Made by a program: the position numbers and the translations under genes
Assembly (NCBI GenBank): GCA_049323835.1
Contig: JBMOOJ010000077.1
Location: 1-64,000 of the forward strand
DNA: 64,000 nucleotides
Reading direction: 5' to 3'
DNA from: SG-bin9 sp049323835
Lineage (GTDB): Bacteria; Pseudomonadota; Alphaproteobacteria; Rhizobiales; Xanthobacteraceae
The notes under the pieces: generated by a model
Databases searched by the model: none
The model's input: only the letters and a program-made list of their open reading frames with translations
Told to the model about the DNA's origin: nothing
Shown: positions 54,262 through 63,349 of the stretch, one piece after another
How the letters are laid out: every line of letters begins with the position of its first letter
Position numbering within the stretch: position 1 is the first letter of the stretch

Positions 54262-55239
54262 TCAGAAATCGAAGTTGATCATCTTCTTCATGACGAAGAT
54301 GCCGGTTGCGTAGGACATCGCACTGACGGCCAGCAGGATGTGTCCGATCTGGGTGGTGAAAAGCACATCCATGTAGCCGGGACTCGTGACATAGACCGCG
54401 GCCATGACGACCAACGGCAAGGCGCCGATAATACCCGCGGATGCTTTCGCCTCCATAGACATCGCCTGAACCTTCGCGGCCATCTTCTTGCGGTCACGAA
54501 GCACCTTGGACAGATTTCCGAGAGCCTCGGACAGATTGCCGCCCGACTTGGTCTGGATCGCGATCACGATCGCGAAGAAGTTCGTTTCCGGCAGCGGCAT
54601 GCGTTCGTAAAGGCGGCCGCAGGCTTCGCCGAGCGGCATGCCGATCGCCTGGGTTTCGATAATCGCCGCGAACTCGCTCTTGATCGGCTCCTTGGCGTCG
54701 GCGGCGACCATCTTGATCGAATCGAACAGCGGCAAGCCGGCACGGATGCCACGAACGATCACATCGACCGCGTCGGGCAGGCCTTCAAGGAATTTCTTCT
54801 CGCGGCGCTTCTTGAGAAAGCCGAGCAGCCAGCGCGGAACACCGAAACCCGCTGCAAAGGCCAAGCCCGCAGACGGTAGCAGTGCGATGCCCACGAAGTA
54901 GGCGCCCGCAAAGCCGAGCAGTCCGATCACCGCCGAGATGATGATGAACTGCTGCTTCGACCACGACAGGCCTGCTTGCTGGATCCGGGTTGCCAGCGGC
55001 AGCTTCTCGGACTTTTTGTGCCTGTTCTCGACTTCCTTGAGACTCTCCTCAACCTGCTCGCGGCGGCTGCGCTGGGCGCGCTCGGCCCGCCGGGCAGCGA
55101 TCGGCTCCGCGCGCGCGATCGACGCCCTGCGCTTCTCCGCATTTTTTTCCCCGGAAAGATAAGGGTACAGGAACACCCACGCGACGCCGCCGATCGCGAC
55201 AGCTGCGAGAAAGGCGAGAGCAGCCGGTTGAAGGTTCAT
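54262..55239 (-). CDS. tadB: Tad/Flp pilus assembly membrane protein TadB
   Basis: A 325-residue T2SSF-domain protein. Basic coiled coil 37-85 (KNAEKRRASIARAEPIAARR) lies between an N-terminal span and the segment LPDAVDVIVRGIRAGLPLFDS, followed by ETQAIGMPLGEACGRLYERMP. C-terminal spans include GALPLVVMAAVYVTSPGYM. It overlaps the cpaF stop by 4 bp. Together with TadC it forms the platform of the pilus motor. Confidence 0.94.
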   Translation of the reverse strand: MNLQPAALAFLAAVAIGGVAWVFLYPYLSGEKNAEKRRASIARAEPIAARRAERAQRSRREQVEESLKEVENRHKKSEKLPLATRIQQAGLSWSKQQFIIISAVIGLLGFAGAYFVGIALLPSAGLAFAAGFGVPRWLLGFLKKRREKKFLEGLPDAVDVIVRGIRAGLPLFDSIKMVAADAKEPIKSEFAAIIETQAIGMPLGEACGRLYERMPLPETNFFAIVIAIQTKSGGNLSEALGNLSKVLRDRKKMAAKVQAMSMEAKASAGIIGALPLVVMAAVYVTSPGYMDVLFTTQIGHILLAVSAMSYATGIFVMKKMINFDF

Positions 55240-56744
55240 GACCGCACGCCCTGGGGCTCTTCCGTATTGACCTTCTCGGCGGCATCGAGCGCCGCCGCGA
55301 GACGCTTCTCCTCGCCGTAGTAGCGGGCACGCTCCCAGAAGCGCGGACGGCCGATGCCGGTTCCGCGATGCTTGCCGATGATGTTGCCGTTCAGATCCTC
55401 ACCCACCATGTCGTACACGAAAATGTCCTGGGTGATGATGGTGTCGCCTTCCATGCCCATCACCTCGGTGATGTGGGTAATGCGGCGCGAACCGTCACGC
55501 AGGCGTGCGGCCTGAACCACCACATCGATCGAGGCGCAGATCATTTCACGGATGGTTCGCGAAGGCAGCGAGAAGCCGCCCATGGTGATCATGGACTCGC
55601 AGCGCGACAGCGCTTCACGCGGATTGTTGGCGTGCAGCGTGCCCATCGAGCCGTCGTGGCCGGTGTTCATGGCCTGAAGCAGGTCGAACGCCTCCGGTCC
55701 GCGGACTTCGCCGACGATGATACGTTCGGGGCGCATACGCAGACAGTTGCGGACCAGATCGCGCATCGTCACCTGGCCTTCGCCCTCGATGTTCGGCGGG
55801 CGGGTTTCCAGGCGGACCACGTGCGGCTGTTGCAGCTGGAGTTCGGCGGCGTCCTCGCAGGTAATGATACGCTCGTCGTCGTCGATATAGCGGGTCAGAC
55901 AGTTCAGCAGCGTCGTTTTGCCGGAGCCGGTGCCGCCCGAGATCAGCACGTTGACACGGCAGCGGCCGATCACCTGCAAAATCTCCGCGCCCTCGGCTGA
56001 GATCGCACCGAACTTGACGAGCTGTTCGAGCGTCAGCTTGTCGCGCTTGAATTTGCGGATGGTGAGCGCCGGGCCGTCGATCGCCAGCGGCGGCACGATC
56101 GCGTTGACGCGAGAGCCATCGATCAATCGCGCGTCGCAGATCGGCGACGACTCGTCGACACGGCGGCCGACCTGGCTGACAATGCGTTGACAGATGTTGA
56201 GAAGCTGCTGATTATCGCGGAAGCGAATGCCGGTCTTCTGAATCTTGCCCGCGACTTCGATGAAGACCGTTCCCGCGCCGTTGACCATGATGTCGGCGAT
56301 ATCGTCGCGCGCCAGCAACGGCTCGAGCGGACCGTAACCCAGCACGTCGTTACAGATATCGTCGAGCAGTTCCTCCTGCTCGGCGATTGACATCACGATG
56401 TTCTTGATCGCGATGATTTCGTTGACGATGTCGCGAATTTCCTCGCGCGCGGATTCGCCATCAAGCTTCGAGAGCTGCGCGAGATCGATCGCCTCGATCA
56501 ATGCTCCGAAAATCGTCGCCTTGACCTGATAGTAATTGTCGGAGCGGCGCGTATCAGCAGGCGGAGGCGGCGCTTGCCGTGCCGGCGCCAGCGGCGGCGA
56601 AGCCATCGCCGGAGCAGAGGGCGGCTCCGGCAGACGGGAGGTGACTGGAGCCGCGGGCGCGGGATCGGCCGGCCGGATCGACGGCGCCGCTCTGGCAGTA
56701 TTGTCAACTCCGCTACGCTTACCGAACACAGCGATACTCCACAC
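55236..56744 (-). CDS. cpaF: Tad/Flp pilus ATPase CpaF (TadA)
   Basis: A 502-residue type II/IV secretion ATPase that powers Flp pilus extension. After a proline-rich N-terminal 60 residues come the all-alpha N1 region and the motor core: SGGTGSGKTTLLNCL (Walker A), the Asp box ITCEDAAELQLQQPHVVRLE, Walker B RPERIIVGEVRGPEAFDLLQ and the His box NTGHDGSMGTLHANNPREAL. It is 41 bp downstream of cpaE and translationally coupled to tadB. Confidence 0.96.
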   Translation of the reverse strand: MWSIAVFGKRSGVDNTARAAPSIRPADPAPAAPVTSRLPEPPSAPAMASPPLAPARQAPPPPADTRRSDNYYQVKATIFGALIEAIDLAQLSKLDGESAREEIRDIVNEIIAIKNIVMSIAEQEELLDDICNDVLGYGPLEPLLARDDIADIMVNGAGTVFIEVAGKIQKTGIRFRDNQQLLNICQRIVSQVGRRVDESSPICDARLIDGSRVNAIVPPLAIDGPALTIRKFKRDKLTLEQLVKFGAISAEGAEILQVIGRCRVNVLISGGTGSGKTTLLNCLTRYIDDDERIITCEDAAELQLQQPHVVRLETRPPNIEGEGQVTMRDLVRNCLRMRPERIIVGEVRGPEAFDLLQAMNTGHDGSMGTLHANNPREALSRCESMITMGGFSLPSRTIREMICASIDVVVQAARLRDGSRRITHITEVMGMEGDTIITQDIFVYDMVGEDLNGNIIGKHRGTGIGRPRFWERARYYGEEKRLAAALDAAEKVNTEEPQGVRS

Positions 56745-56785
56745 ACATCAGGACCACGGCTGGCCGCCGCGACCATTTCTTCCAA

Positions 56786-58057
56786 CTATCCGGCGCGCCG
56801 CAGCTTCCCAAGCAACGGAGCCAGGAAGGAATTCTTCGGCTTCTTCGTTTCGCCGCGCCCCGTCATGCGCTGGGCGATCTGATGGAACATGTCCGCAACC
56901 CGATGGTTCGCGGCGATCTCGGCAATCATCTGGCCGTTGTTCGATGCCGAACCGAACATCTGCGGCTCGAACGGAATACTCGCAATCGGATTGGCCTCGA
57001 TCGCCTTGGCGAATTCAGCGGCATTGATTTCAGGCCGCTTCGGAACGCCGACCTGGTTGAGGCAGTAAAGCGGTGCGCGATCGTTGGGACGCGCGCCCTT
57101 CAGCAGGTCGTACAGATTCTTCGCGTTGCGCAGGTTCGCCAGATCGGGCGCCGCCACGATCAGAATATCGTCAGCGCCGATCAGGGCGCGGCGCGACCAT
57201 CCCGACCACTGGTGCGGAACATCAAGGACGATGCACGGCATCGTCGTGCGCAGGGTATCGAAGATCGAATCGAAAGCTTCAGTCCCGAAGTCGTAGACCC
57301 GTTCGAGCGTCGCCGGGGCTGCGAGCAGACTGAGGTGATCCGTGCACTTCGACAGCAGGCGATCGATGAACGCGGTATCGACGCGATCCGGAGAGAACAC
57401 CGCGTCGGCGATGCCCTGCGGCGGATCCTGATTGTAATCGAGCCCGGCGGTACCGAATGCAAGATCGAGATCGACCACGACGGAATCCAGAGCTAGATCG
57501 CGCGCGATCGCCCAAGCGACGTTGTGCGCGACCGTCGACGCGCCGACGCCGCCCTTGGCGCCGGTGACGGCAATGATGCGCCCCACCGCCTTGGCTTCAG
57601 GCGACGAGAACAATCCGCAGATCGCACGAACGATGTCGATAGTCCCGACCGGCGACATGACATAATCGCTCACGCCGCGCCGCATCAGCTCGCGATAGAA
57701 CGTGACATCGTTGATCCGGCCAATGACGATGACGCGCGTACCTGCGTCACATACGCCGGCTAGCTGATCCAGCCCGCCGAGAATGTCGCCCCGGCCCTCG
57801 GTCTCGACCAGAATGACATTGGGGGTTGGCGCCGAGCGGTACGCCTCGATCGCCGCCGGCATTCCACCCATCTGGATCTTGATGTGCGCCTTGCCCAGAC
57901 GCCGGTCCTCGCCGGCGGCCTGGACGGTTGCGGCCGTCTCGACCGTCTCGCAGAACGCCTGCACGGAGACGCGCGGAGCTGGCGCGATATGCGTATCCTC
58001 AGCCAGCGGCGGTGCCGGCTCGGCCTCGTTCTGGCCCTGTTGCGCGTAGTTTATCAT
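56786..58057 (-). CDS. cpaE: Pilus localisation ATPase CpaE (TadZ)
   Basis: A 423-residue protein with an N-terminal receiver-like domain (about 50-150) without clear phosphorylation motif and a MinD/ParA-type ATPase domain, deviant Walker A TGAKGGVGASTVAHNVAWA, then DSVVVDLDLAFGTAGLDYNQ. CpaE/TadZ places the Tad machine at the cell pole. It overlaps the cpaD start region's neighbour by 4 bp (its ATG overlaps no other gene; its own start follows the cpaD stop with an ATGA overlap). Confidence 0.92.
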   Translation of the reverse strand: MINYAQQGQNEAEPAPPLAEDTHIAPAPRVSVQAFCETVETAATVQAAGEDRRLGKAHIKIQMGGMPAAIEAYRSAPTPNVILVETEGRGDILGGLDQLAGVCDAGTRVIVIGRINDVTFYRELMRRGVSDYVMSPVGTIDIVRAICGLFSSPEAKAVGRIIAVTGAKGGVGASTVAHNVAWAIARDLALDSVVVDLDLAFGTAGLDYNQDPPQGIADAVFSPDRVDTAFIDRLLSKCTDHLSLLAAPATLERVYDFGTEAFDSIFDTLRTTMPCIVLDVPHQWSGWSRRALIGADDILIVAAPDLANLRNAKNLYDLLKGARPNDRAPLYCLNQVGVPKRPEINAAEFAKAIEANPIASIPFEPQMFGSASNNGQMIAEIAANHRVADMFHQIAQRMTGRGETKKPKNSFLAPLLGKLRRAG

Positions 58058-58803
58058 TTTCCAACGTCGCTCAGCTTCGCTTTGTCGGCTTCAGGATAGG
58101 TCGTGGCGGTCGCAGTGCCCTTGCGATACTTGTCGAACGCGATGGCGCGGCGCGCGGTATAGGCCGGCGTCTCCGTCCGCGGCTGCACGAGATCGGACGG
58201 ATTGTCGACCATGGCCGCGAGGTTGCGCTGCGTTGCGCAGCCGAAGTTGTGATACTGCCGGTTCTCAAGATAGCTCTTGTTCTTGATCGACGGACCGAGG
58301 TCTTCCGGCCAGATTCCGCATGGACCGGCGTCGGCGGTGATCTTCGGATAATTCACGCGGATGGTCGCGAACTGCCGTTCGCTCACAGGCTTGTAATCGC
58401 GAACCTTGATCCCGCGCGGCGGCACTCCTGCTGCCGCAAGCAGTGCTTGGATTTCACGCAGCGAATCCCGCGCTGCCTGCGCATTCGGCGTTCCGACCGG
58501 CTGCTCGATGACGATCGCTCCGGTGCCTTCACGCAGCCAGGCCTGGGCGAGCCCTGCGATATCCGCACGCTGCGGCCCCGTGAGTCCGCCCCGCTGCGAA
58601 CCGACAAACACTTCGACCGTGCGATCCGCTTCCTGGATCACGATTGGATGCCGTTGCCGATAGTCGCTCGGAATGGTGGCCGTGATCTCTTCCTTCGGAG
58701 CATGGTTGCAACCGCCAAGCAGCGCCGACAGCACGAGCAAGGATGCTCCGACCTTAAGCAGGACGGGCCGATCGAGAAGCGGGGATTCGAGTCGTCTTGT
58801 CAT
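58054..58803 (-). CDS. cpaD: Pilus assembly lipoprotein CpaD
   Basis: A 249-residue outer-membrane-associated lipoprotein; signal VGASLLVLSALLGGC with lipobox L-G-G-C. The CpaD domain follows (DYRQRHPIVIQEADRTVEVF, then CGIWPEDLGPS and NFGCATQRNLAAMVDNPSDL). It helps the secretin CpaC. The ATG at 58803 is 9 nt after GAGG; an ATG two codons upstream is possible. The cpaE start overlaps its stop by 4 bp. Confidence 0.93.
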   Translation of the reverse strand: MTRRLESPLLDRPVLLKVGASLLVLSALLGGCNHAPKEEITATIPSDYRQRHPIVIQEADRTVEVFVGSQRGGLTGPQRADIAGLAQAWLREGTGAIVIEQPVGTPNAQAARDSLREIQALLAAAGVPPRGIKVRDYKPVSERQFATIRVNYPKITADAGPCGIWPEDLGPSIKNKSYLENRQYHNFGCATQRNLAAMVDNPSDLVQPRTETPAYTARRAIAFDKYRKGTATATTYPEADKAKLSDVGK

Positions 58804-58814
58804 TGCCATCCGCC

Positions 58815-60269
58815 TCAATCCGTAATGAAGCCAGCGCCGCGGTAGCGACGGCCAGGCTCGGTCTTGCCGGGAACGCCGTACACCCGATTGAGGCTACCAA
58901 GCAGATCAGCCTGCGGATCGGACGTCTCGACGAAGCCGTCGTCCGGCCGCGACAGATCCTTCTGCGCAACGGCACGGACCACATAGGGCGTCACCAGCAC
59001 CATCAATTCAGTTTGCCGGTTGATGAAATCGCGGCTCCGGAACAGCGTGCCGAGAACAGGAAGCTGCATCAGTCCCGGCAGGCCGTTAATAGCCTGCTTG
59101 GTCTGGTCCTGGATCAACCCTGCCATCGCCAACGAACCGCCAGATGGAATCTCGAGCGTCGTCTCTGCGCGGCGGGTCTTGATTGACGGGACGTTGAGCG
59201 TGCTTCCAAGCTGCGACAGTGTGATGGAGTTGTCCGACGACAGTTCGGACACTTCCGTCATCACGCGCAGGCTGATGCGCCCTTCAGCGAGAACGACCGG
59301 CGTGAAGTTGAGCGAGATGCCGAACTTCTTGTACTGAATTTGGGTGGTACAGATGCGGGTGGTCGGATCACACTGGAAGCCCGCCGGAACCGGAAATTCG
59401 CCGCCGGCAATGAATGTCGCAGCCTCTCCCGAGATCGCCGAGAGGTTCGGCTCGGCGAGCGTCCGCACCACGCCTGCGGTTTCCATCGCACGCAGCGTCG
59501 CCGTCACCGACTTGAACTGACCGACAATGCTGCTGTCGGGTGAGATCGCGCGGCCGAGAGAGGAGAAGGTATTGACGTTGTTGAAATTGACGACCGCAGT
59601 CCCGTAGTTCAGGCGCGCACTCAGATCGACACCGAGCTGCTTGATGATGTCACGCTGCACCTCGGCGACGGTGACCTTCAGCATGACCTGATCGCGGCCG
59701 CGCACCACGATGTTGTTCACAACCTTTTCAGCATTGCCTGCAAGGCGCGTGGCAATGTCTTGCGCCTGCTGCGCCTCAACGGGGCTGGACACCGAACCCG
59801 TCAGCATGACGGCGTCGCCGACGCCTTCGATCTGGATATCCGCGTTCGGAAAGGCCTGACGGAGTGCGGCGCGAACGCCGTTGAGGTCGCGTTTGACGGC
59901 GATGTCGTACGCGGCAATCTGCTGACCCTGCGCATCGAAGAACACGATATTGGTCTGACCGACCGCCGCGCCGATGATGTAAGCACGCTGTGCCGAGGGA
60001 ATGACCGCATTGGCGATCTTCGGATCGGCAACAAGAACATCCTTGATGTCGCGCGGCAGATCGATCACCACCGACTTGCCGATCCCCAACGGAAGGAACC
60101 GCGCGTTCAGCTGATCGCCTGCCATTGCCGCTTGGGGCGCGCCCGCCCGGTAGTCGCTGGCCAGAACGGGCGCGAGGACCGGGTTGAGCATCATCGTCAC
60201 TGCGGCGATCGCCAACAGGGCACGAACCGCGACGGTCCGCATCGACCCTGCCACTTCTCTGCGCATCAT
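58815..60269 (-). CDS. cpaC: Pilus outer-membrane secretin CpaC (RcpA)
   Basis: A 484-residue secretin. After a signal peptide, the pilus N-terminal domain (SVVIDLPRDIKDVLVADPKI) is followed by a BON-like domain (LTGSVSSPVEAQQAQDIATR) and the secretin domain (SLNFTPVVLAEGRISLRVMT, GGSLAMAGLIQDQ, RSRDFINRQTELMVLVTPYV). It forms the outer-membrane pore for the Flp pilus. Six bases of leader separate its stop from cpaD codons; it is 16 bp after cpaB. Confidence 0.95.
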   Translation of the reverse strand: MMRREVAGSMRTVAVRALLAIAAVTMMLNPVLAPVLASDYRAGAPQAAMAGDQLNARFLPLGIGKSVVIDLPRDIKDVLVADPKIANAVIPSAQRAYIIGAAVGQTNIVFFDAQGQQIAAYDIAVKRDLNGVRAALRQAFPNADIQIEGVGDAVMLTGSVSSPVEAQQAQDIATRLAGNAEKVVNNIVVRGRDQVMLKVTVAEVQRDIIKQLGVDLSARLNYGTAVVNFNNVNTFSSLGRAISPDSSIVGQFKSVTATLRAMETAGVVRTLAEPNLSAISGEAATFIAGGEFPVPAGFQCDPTTRICTTQIQYKKFGISLNFTPVVLAEGRISLRVMTEVSELSSDNSITLSQLGSTLNVPSIKTRRAETTLEIPSGGSLAMAGLIQDQTKQAINGLPGLMQLPVLGTLFRSRDFINRQTELMVLVTPYVVRAVAQKDLSRPDDGFVETSDPQADLLGSLNRVYGVPGKTEPGRRYRGAGFITD

Positions 60270-60285
60270 CTGCCCGTCCCCTCAA

Positions 60286-61068
60286 TCACTTCTGGATCGT
60301 CGCCGGCGTCGAGACGCCGAAGCGAACGATATTGATGCTGTCGCGGCGCGATTCGCGTACGTCCGGCGCGCTGGCATCGACCAGACTCCGCAGCGCAAGC
60401 GTCAGCGTTCCGGTCTGCCGGGCGCGCGCGAGCAATTCGGCCTGATCGGGCTTGAGCTCGAGCGTCGCGGTTTTGCCGACGACAACCTTCTGCCCATCCT
60501 TCTCCGCGACGGTCTGATCGATCGCGAGAACACGGACGTTGCTCAGGATAATTTCGGCATTGACGACATCGGCCTGTCCGCTGCTCTCTCCCTGACGGTC
60601 GCGGCGCGACAGGATCACGTCGACGCGATCATTCGGCAGGATGAAGCCGCCCGCACCTGTTTCCGGAGAAATTTCGGTCGAGATGCCGCGCATCCCCGAC
60701 GGCAGGATTGCCGCCATGAAGCCCGAACCATTGCCCTTGACGAGCTTCTGTTCACGGATCGGCTCGCCGGCGATGAACGGAAACCGGGCGATGGAGCCGA
60801 CGATCAGCTCGGTCGCGTTGGGCTGTTTGTCCTTGCGGAGAAAATTGGAGCTTGCGCTCGCGGCCGGCCAGTTCTGCCATTGCAGATCGTCGGCCGAAAC
60901 CAGTTGCCCCATCGGGATGTCGGATTTGGCGACGAGGACGTCGACCGTATCGAGTTTTGGTCCCTGATCCTGCACAACGACAGGCTGATCGGAACCGCTC
61001 GCGAGATAAGCGGCAACGCCACCCGCAGCGACCGCAATGGTCAAAACGACAATACGCGCGGTATTCAT
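60286..61068 (-). CDS. cpaB: Pilus assembly protein CpaB (RcpC)
   Basis: A 260-residue periplasmic protein with an N-terminal signal anchor (NTARIVVLTIAVAAGGVAAYL), an SAF domain (VLVAKSDIPMGQLVSADDLQWQNWP, GEPIREQKLV) and the RcpC segment GGFILPNDRVDVILSRRDRQ. SAF folds bind glycans, so peptidoglycan or sugar contact is plausible. ATG at 61068 (MNTARIV) is preferred, as it makes the anchor N-terminal; the frame is open eleven codons further. Confidence 0.94.
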   Translation of the reverse strand: MNTARIVVLTIAVAAGGVAAYLASGSDQPVVVQDQGPKLDTVDVLVAKSDIPMGQLVSADDLQWQNWPAASASSNFLRKDKQPNATELIVGSIARFPFIAGEPIREQKLVKGNGSGFMAAILPSGMRGISTEISPETGAGGFILPNDRVDVILSRRDRQGESSGQADVVNAEIILSNVRVLAIDQTVAEKDGQKVVVGKTATLELKPDQAELLARARQTGTLTLALRSLVDASAPDVRESRRDSINIVRFGVSTPATIQK

Positions 61069-61193
61069 ACGCTTCACTTTCCACATCACGCCGCGGCGCA
61101 CCCGCCGCTGTGACCCGGATTTGACCAGCTATTCGTCAAAGCATGGTTAATGAGGCGTATCTAAATCGCGTTAACGAGACCTTATCCGCCAAA

Positions 61194-61718
61194 CTACGGA
61201 AGCAAGAAGCGGCCAAGATCAACCGCTTTGATCCAGGGCGTCTCGGGGTAGACCATCAGCGCACCCAGCGCGAGGGCGACGCCGTAGGGAATGCCGCTCT
61301 CGTTATGATGCAATCGAAGCAGCCAGTTCTGGCCGCTCAGGGCATAGGGAATCGGCCAGCGGCGGAATTGCAGCAGCAGCAGCGTCAGAATGCCGCCAAA
61401 CGCCGCCGCATAGGCGAGATAGTGCAGGAGAAAGGCAAAGCCGAACCAGACGCTCGACGCCGCCGCAACCTTCGCATCGCCCCCGCCGATCCAGCCGAAC
61501 GCGAAGCAGGCGAAGGTAACAGCAAGAACCACAAGGCCAGCACTCAGATGGAGAAGGATGTCGTTCATCGCCATCCCGCTCGCCACTGCGAGCAGCAGAA
61601 AACCGGCAAGCAGCAGCAGCGAGACCCGGTTCGAAATCGTCATGGTCATGAGATCGCTCACCGCCGCATACGCGACCAGAGCGGGAAACAGGACCAGGCG
61701 GGCAAGATCGAGAAGCAT
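61194..61718 (-). CDS. cpaA: Prepilin peptidase CpaA (TadV, A24 family)
   Basis: A 174-residue aspartic membrane protease that cleaves the Flp pilin leader. The two catalytic Asp motifs are AYAAVSDLMTMTI (near residue 18) and FGWIGGGDAKVAAA (GxGD form, near 72). Four to six membrane spans. It lacks the methylase domain of type IV PilD enzymes. The gene lies 17 bp downstream of the first Flp pilin gene and 125 bp upstream of cpaB. Confidence 0.94.
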   Translation of the reverse strand: MLLDLARLVLFPALVAYAAVSDLMTMTISNRVSLLLLAGFLLLAVASGMAMNDILLHLSAGLVVLAVTFACFAFGWIGGGDAKVAAASSVWFGFAFLLHYLAYAAAFGGILTLLLLQFRRWPIPYALSGQNWLLRLHHNESGIPYGVALALGALMVYPETPWIKAVDLGRFLLP

Positions 61719-61735
61719 GATCGTGCGCCTGATAC

Positions 61736-61897
61736 CTAGTTGAACTTGGACGATATCGTCGAGAAAAAGCCCTGCAGAACCGGCGAAAGCGATCCAATCG
61801 ACGTGACCACGGCGATGCCAAGAACCGCCGCGATCAGCGCGTACTCGATGGACGTCGCGCCATCCCTGTTTCGGAAAAAATCGGCAATCCGTGTCAT
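61736..61897 (-). CDS. Flp-type pilin, copy 1
   Basis: A 53-residue prepilin: basic leader MTRIADFFRNRDG, cleavage expected after Gly before ATSIEYALIAAVLGIAVVTS, with the Glu at +5 of the mature chain and a Tyr next to it, the Flp motif. GGAGG stands 5 nt before the ATG. It is directly followed by the prepilin peptidase gene, with which it is cotranscribed. Confidence 0.93.
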   Translation of the reverse strand: MTRIADFFRNRDGATSIEYALIAAVLGIAVVTSIGSLSPVLQGFFSTISSKFN

Positions 61898-61964
61898 GCG
61901 CCCCTCCGAAGGTCGACGCAAAGCTAGGCGACGAAGATGAACAATGGTGAAACAGACATGGCAA

Positions 61965-62072
61965 TCACGCCATCGTAAGAATCCGAACGGCGACTGCACC
62001 GATTGCCAGGATCAGGCCCGCGCAGACAATCCGATATGGCTGCCGGAGTTCCTGTCTAACCGAGCCCATCAT
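61965..62072 (-). CDS. Possible 35-residue membrane peptide between pilin genes
   Basis: A short frame, with one hydrophobic segment (IVCAGLILAIGAVAVRIL), between the terminator of pilin 2 and pilin 1. No family is known to me and no strong ribosome site precedes it. It could be real, because the hydrophobic stretch is well formed, or a chance frame in the leader of the pilin 1 transcript. Confidence 0.25.
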   Translation of the reverse strand: MMGSVRQELRQPYRIVCAGLILAIGAVAVRILTMA

Positions 62073-62118
62073 CAACGCATCCCGTACATAGCCGTTATAA
62101 GCCGGCCCAAAACAAGAA

Positions 62119-62141
62119 AGGCTCCGGATACGCCGGAGCCT
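62119..62141 (-). terminator. Rho-independent terminator after pilin copy 2
   Basis: AGGCTCCGG and CCGGAGCCT form a 9-bp stem with a 5-nt loop; on the minus strand it is followed by TTTCTTGTTTT. It lies 33 bp beyond the stop of the second pilin, so that pilin is transcribed alone or in excess over the assembly genes. Confidence 0.88.
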
Positions 62142-62173
62142 CTCGAAGTTCGCTGAGACAGCGAAACTCGCCG

Positions 62174-62341
62174 TTACTTCGCCAGCTCGGTCTGGATCTT
62201 GGTGAAGCTGGTGTTGATGCCGCTGCCGACGGCATTGACGCCGGTGATGATCGCGATGCCGATACCGGCAGCAATCAGCGCGTACTCGATGGCAGTCGCG
62301 CCAGATTCGTCCTTGACGAAACGGGCAATGAGATTCTTCAT
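62174..62341 (-). CDS. Flp-type pilin, copy 2 (probable major pilin)
   Basis: A 55-residue prepilin with leader MKNLIARFVKDESG and mature start ATAIEYALIAAGIGIAIITG, the standard Flp motif, then VGSGINTSFTKIQTELAK. GGAG lies 5 nt upstream of the ATG. It has its own terminator, as expected for an abundant major pilin that must be made in large excess. It is too short for many gene finders. Confidence 0.94.
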   Translation of the reverse strand: MKNLIARFVKDESGATAIEYALIAAGIGIAIITGVNAVGSGINTSFTKIQTELAK

Positions 62342-62699
62342 GGATCACTCCGTTGATAACGTGGCTGTCGAACTAGTTTGGCCTCATCGGCGTTTTTCCG
62401 ACCGCCGCGACCATGCGCCAACCTAGGATTGGAAAATTTCAGCACCGTTAATCCGATTGCATAAACATCGAGATATCGCGCTCTCAGTGTACAGAGTAAA
62501 CAGCCGATTAAGACTTTCGATCGGATGATCGGCATCTGCGGTTCGCACGTTGGACCCTCGCCACCCAGCGCGCTCCAGAGGGGTCAGCCGCGCCGGATGC
62601 GTTTGCAGTTCCTTCATGAATTAACGGCACATTTCCCATGTCGGGCGCCGGCTCCGCTGCGTATCGCTTATGCCGGCCTGTAACGTCCCGGAGTAGAGT
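62342..62699. other. 358-bp divergent region, pilin / CpaC-N-like gene
   Basis: No gene is seen. It must hold the strong promoter of the major pilin (minus) and that of the plus-strand gene at 62700. The stretch 62440-62520 is relatively AT-rich. I could not identify a -24/-12 sigma-54 site or a clear sigma-70 box pair. Confidence 0.45.
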
Positions 62700-63197
62700 A
62701 TGTCCGCCGCCTTCTCGCGCACTCGCCTGTGCGCCTCCTTCATCATCATGCTTGCGATCGCCGGCGCGAGCCCGGTTCTGGCTCAGGAAAAGAAGCTTCC
62801 GATCGATGTCGTGGTCGATCAGGCAAAGCTGGTGAAGGTGCCGGAGCAGGTCGCCACCATCGTCGTTGGCAATCCGCTGATCGCCGACGTTACCCTGCAA
62901 CCGGGCGGCGCGATGGTCGTCACCGGCAAGGGCTATGGCACGACTAATCTGATCGTCATGAACCGGGCTGGCGAAATTCTCGAAGAGCGCACGATCCTGG
63001 TCGAGGGATCGAGCGACAAGCTGGTGACGGTTTTCCGTGGAATCGATCGCGAAACCTACAGCTGCACGCCGGTGTGCCAGCGCCGCGTCACGCTCGGCGA
63101 CGGGCCGACCTACTTCAACGCCACGCTCAACCAGGGCGGGACCCTGACGCAGCGGGCAGCCATGGCGGGCGCGGGAGCACAGGGGCCGCGGCGCTGA
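62700..63197 (+). CDS. Exported protein with pilus/secretin N-terminal domain (CpaC-N-like)
   Basis: A 165-residue periplasmic protein with signal peptide (FIIMLAIAGASPVLAQ). The domain DVVVDQAKLVKVPEQVATIV, NPLIADVTLQPGGAMVVTG, GYGTTNLIVMNRAGEILEE equals the first domain of the secretin CpaC but without BON and secretin parts. The C-terminus is Gly/Ala-rich and carries a Cys pair (SCTPVCQRR). It could bind to or compete for CpaC partners in the Tad machine. GGAG precedes the ATG by 6 nt. Confidence 0.85.
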   Translation: MSAAFSRTRLCASFIIMLAIAGASPVLAQEKKLPIDVVVDQAKLVKVPEQVATIVVGNPLIADVTLQPGGAMVVTGKGYGTTNLIVMNRAGEILEERTILVEGSSDKLVTVFRGIDRETYSCTPVCQRRVTLGDGPTYFNATLNQGGTLTQRAAMAGAGAQGPRR

Positions 63198-63349
63198 TCG
63201 AGCGCCCCTGTTTCCTCTAGCAACCTGACTTGATTAACGGCCGCTTAACAGCGGCCTCCACCTTGTCCGGATCGCGGGCAACATTTTAACAATCTGTTTC
63301 ATCTAGCCTTGGCGGTAGTTCGATCCCACGGCTCGTCAGGATTCATCCG

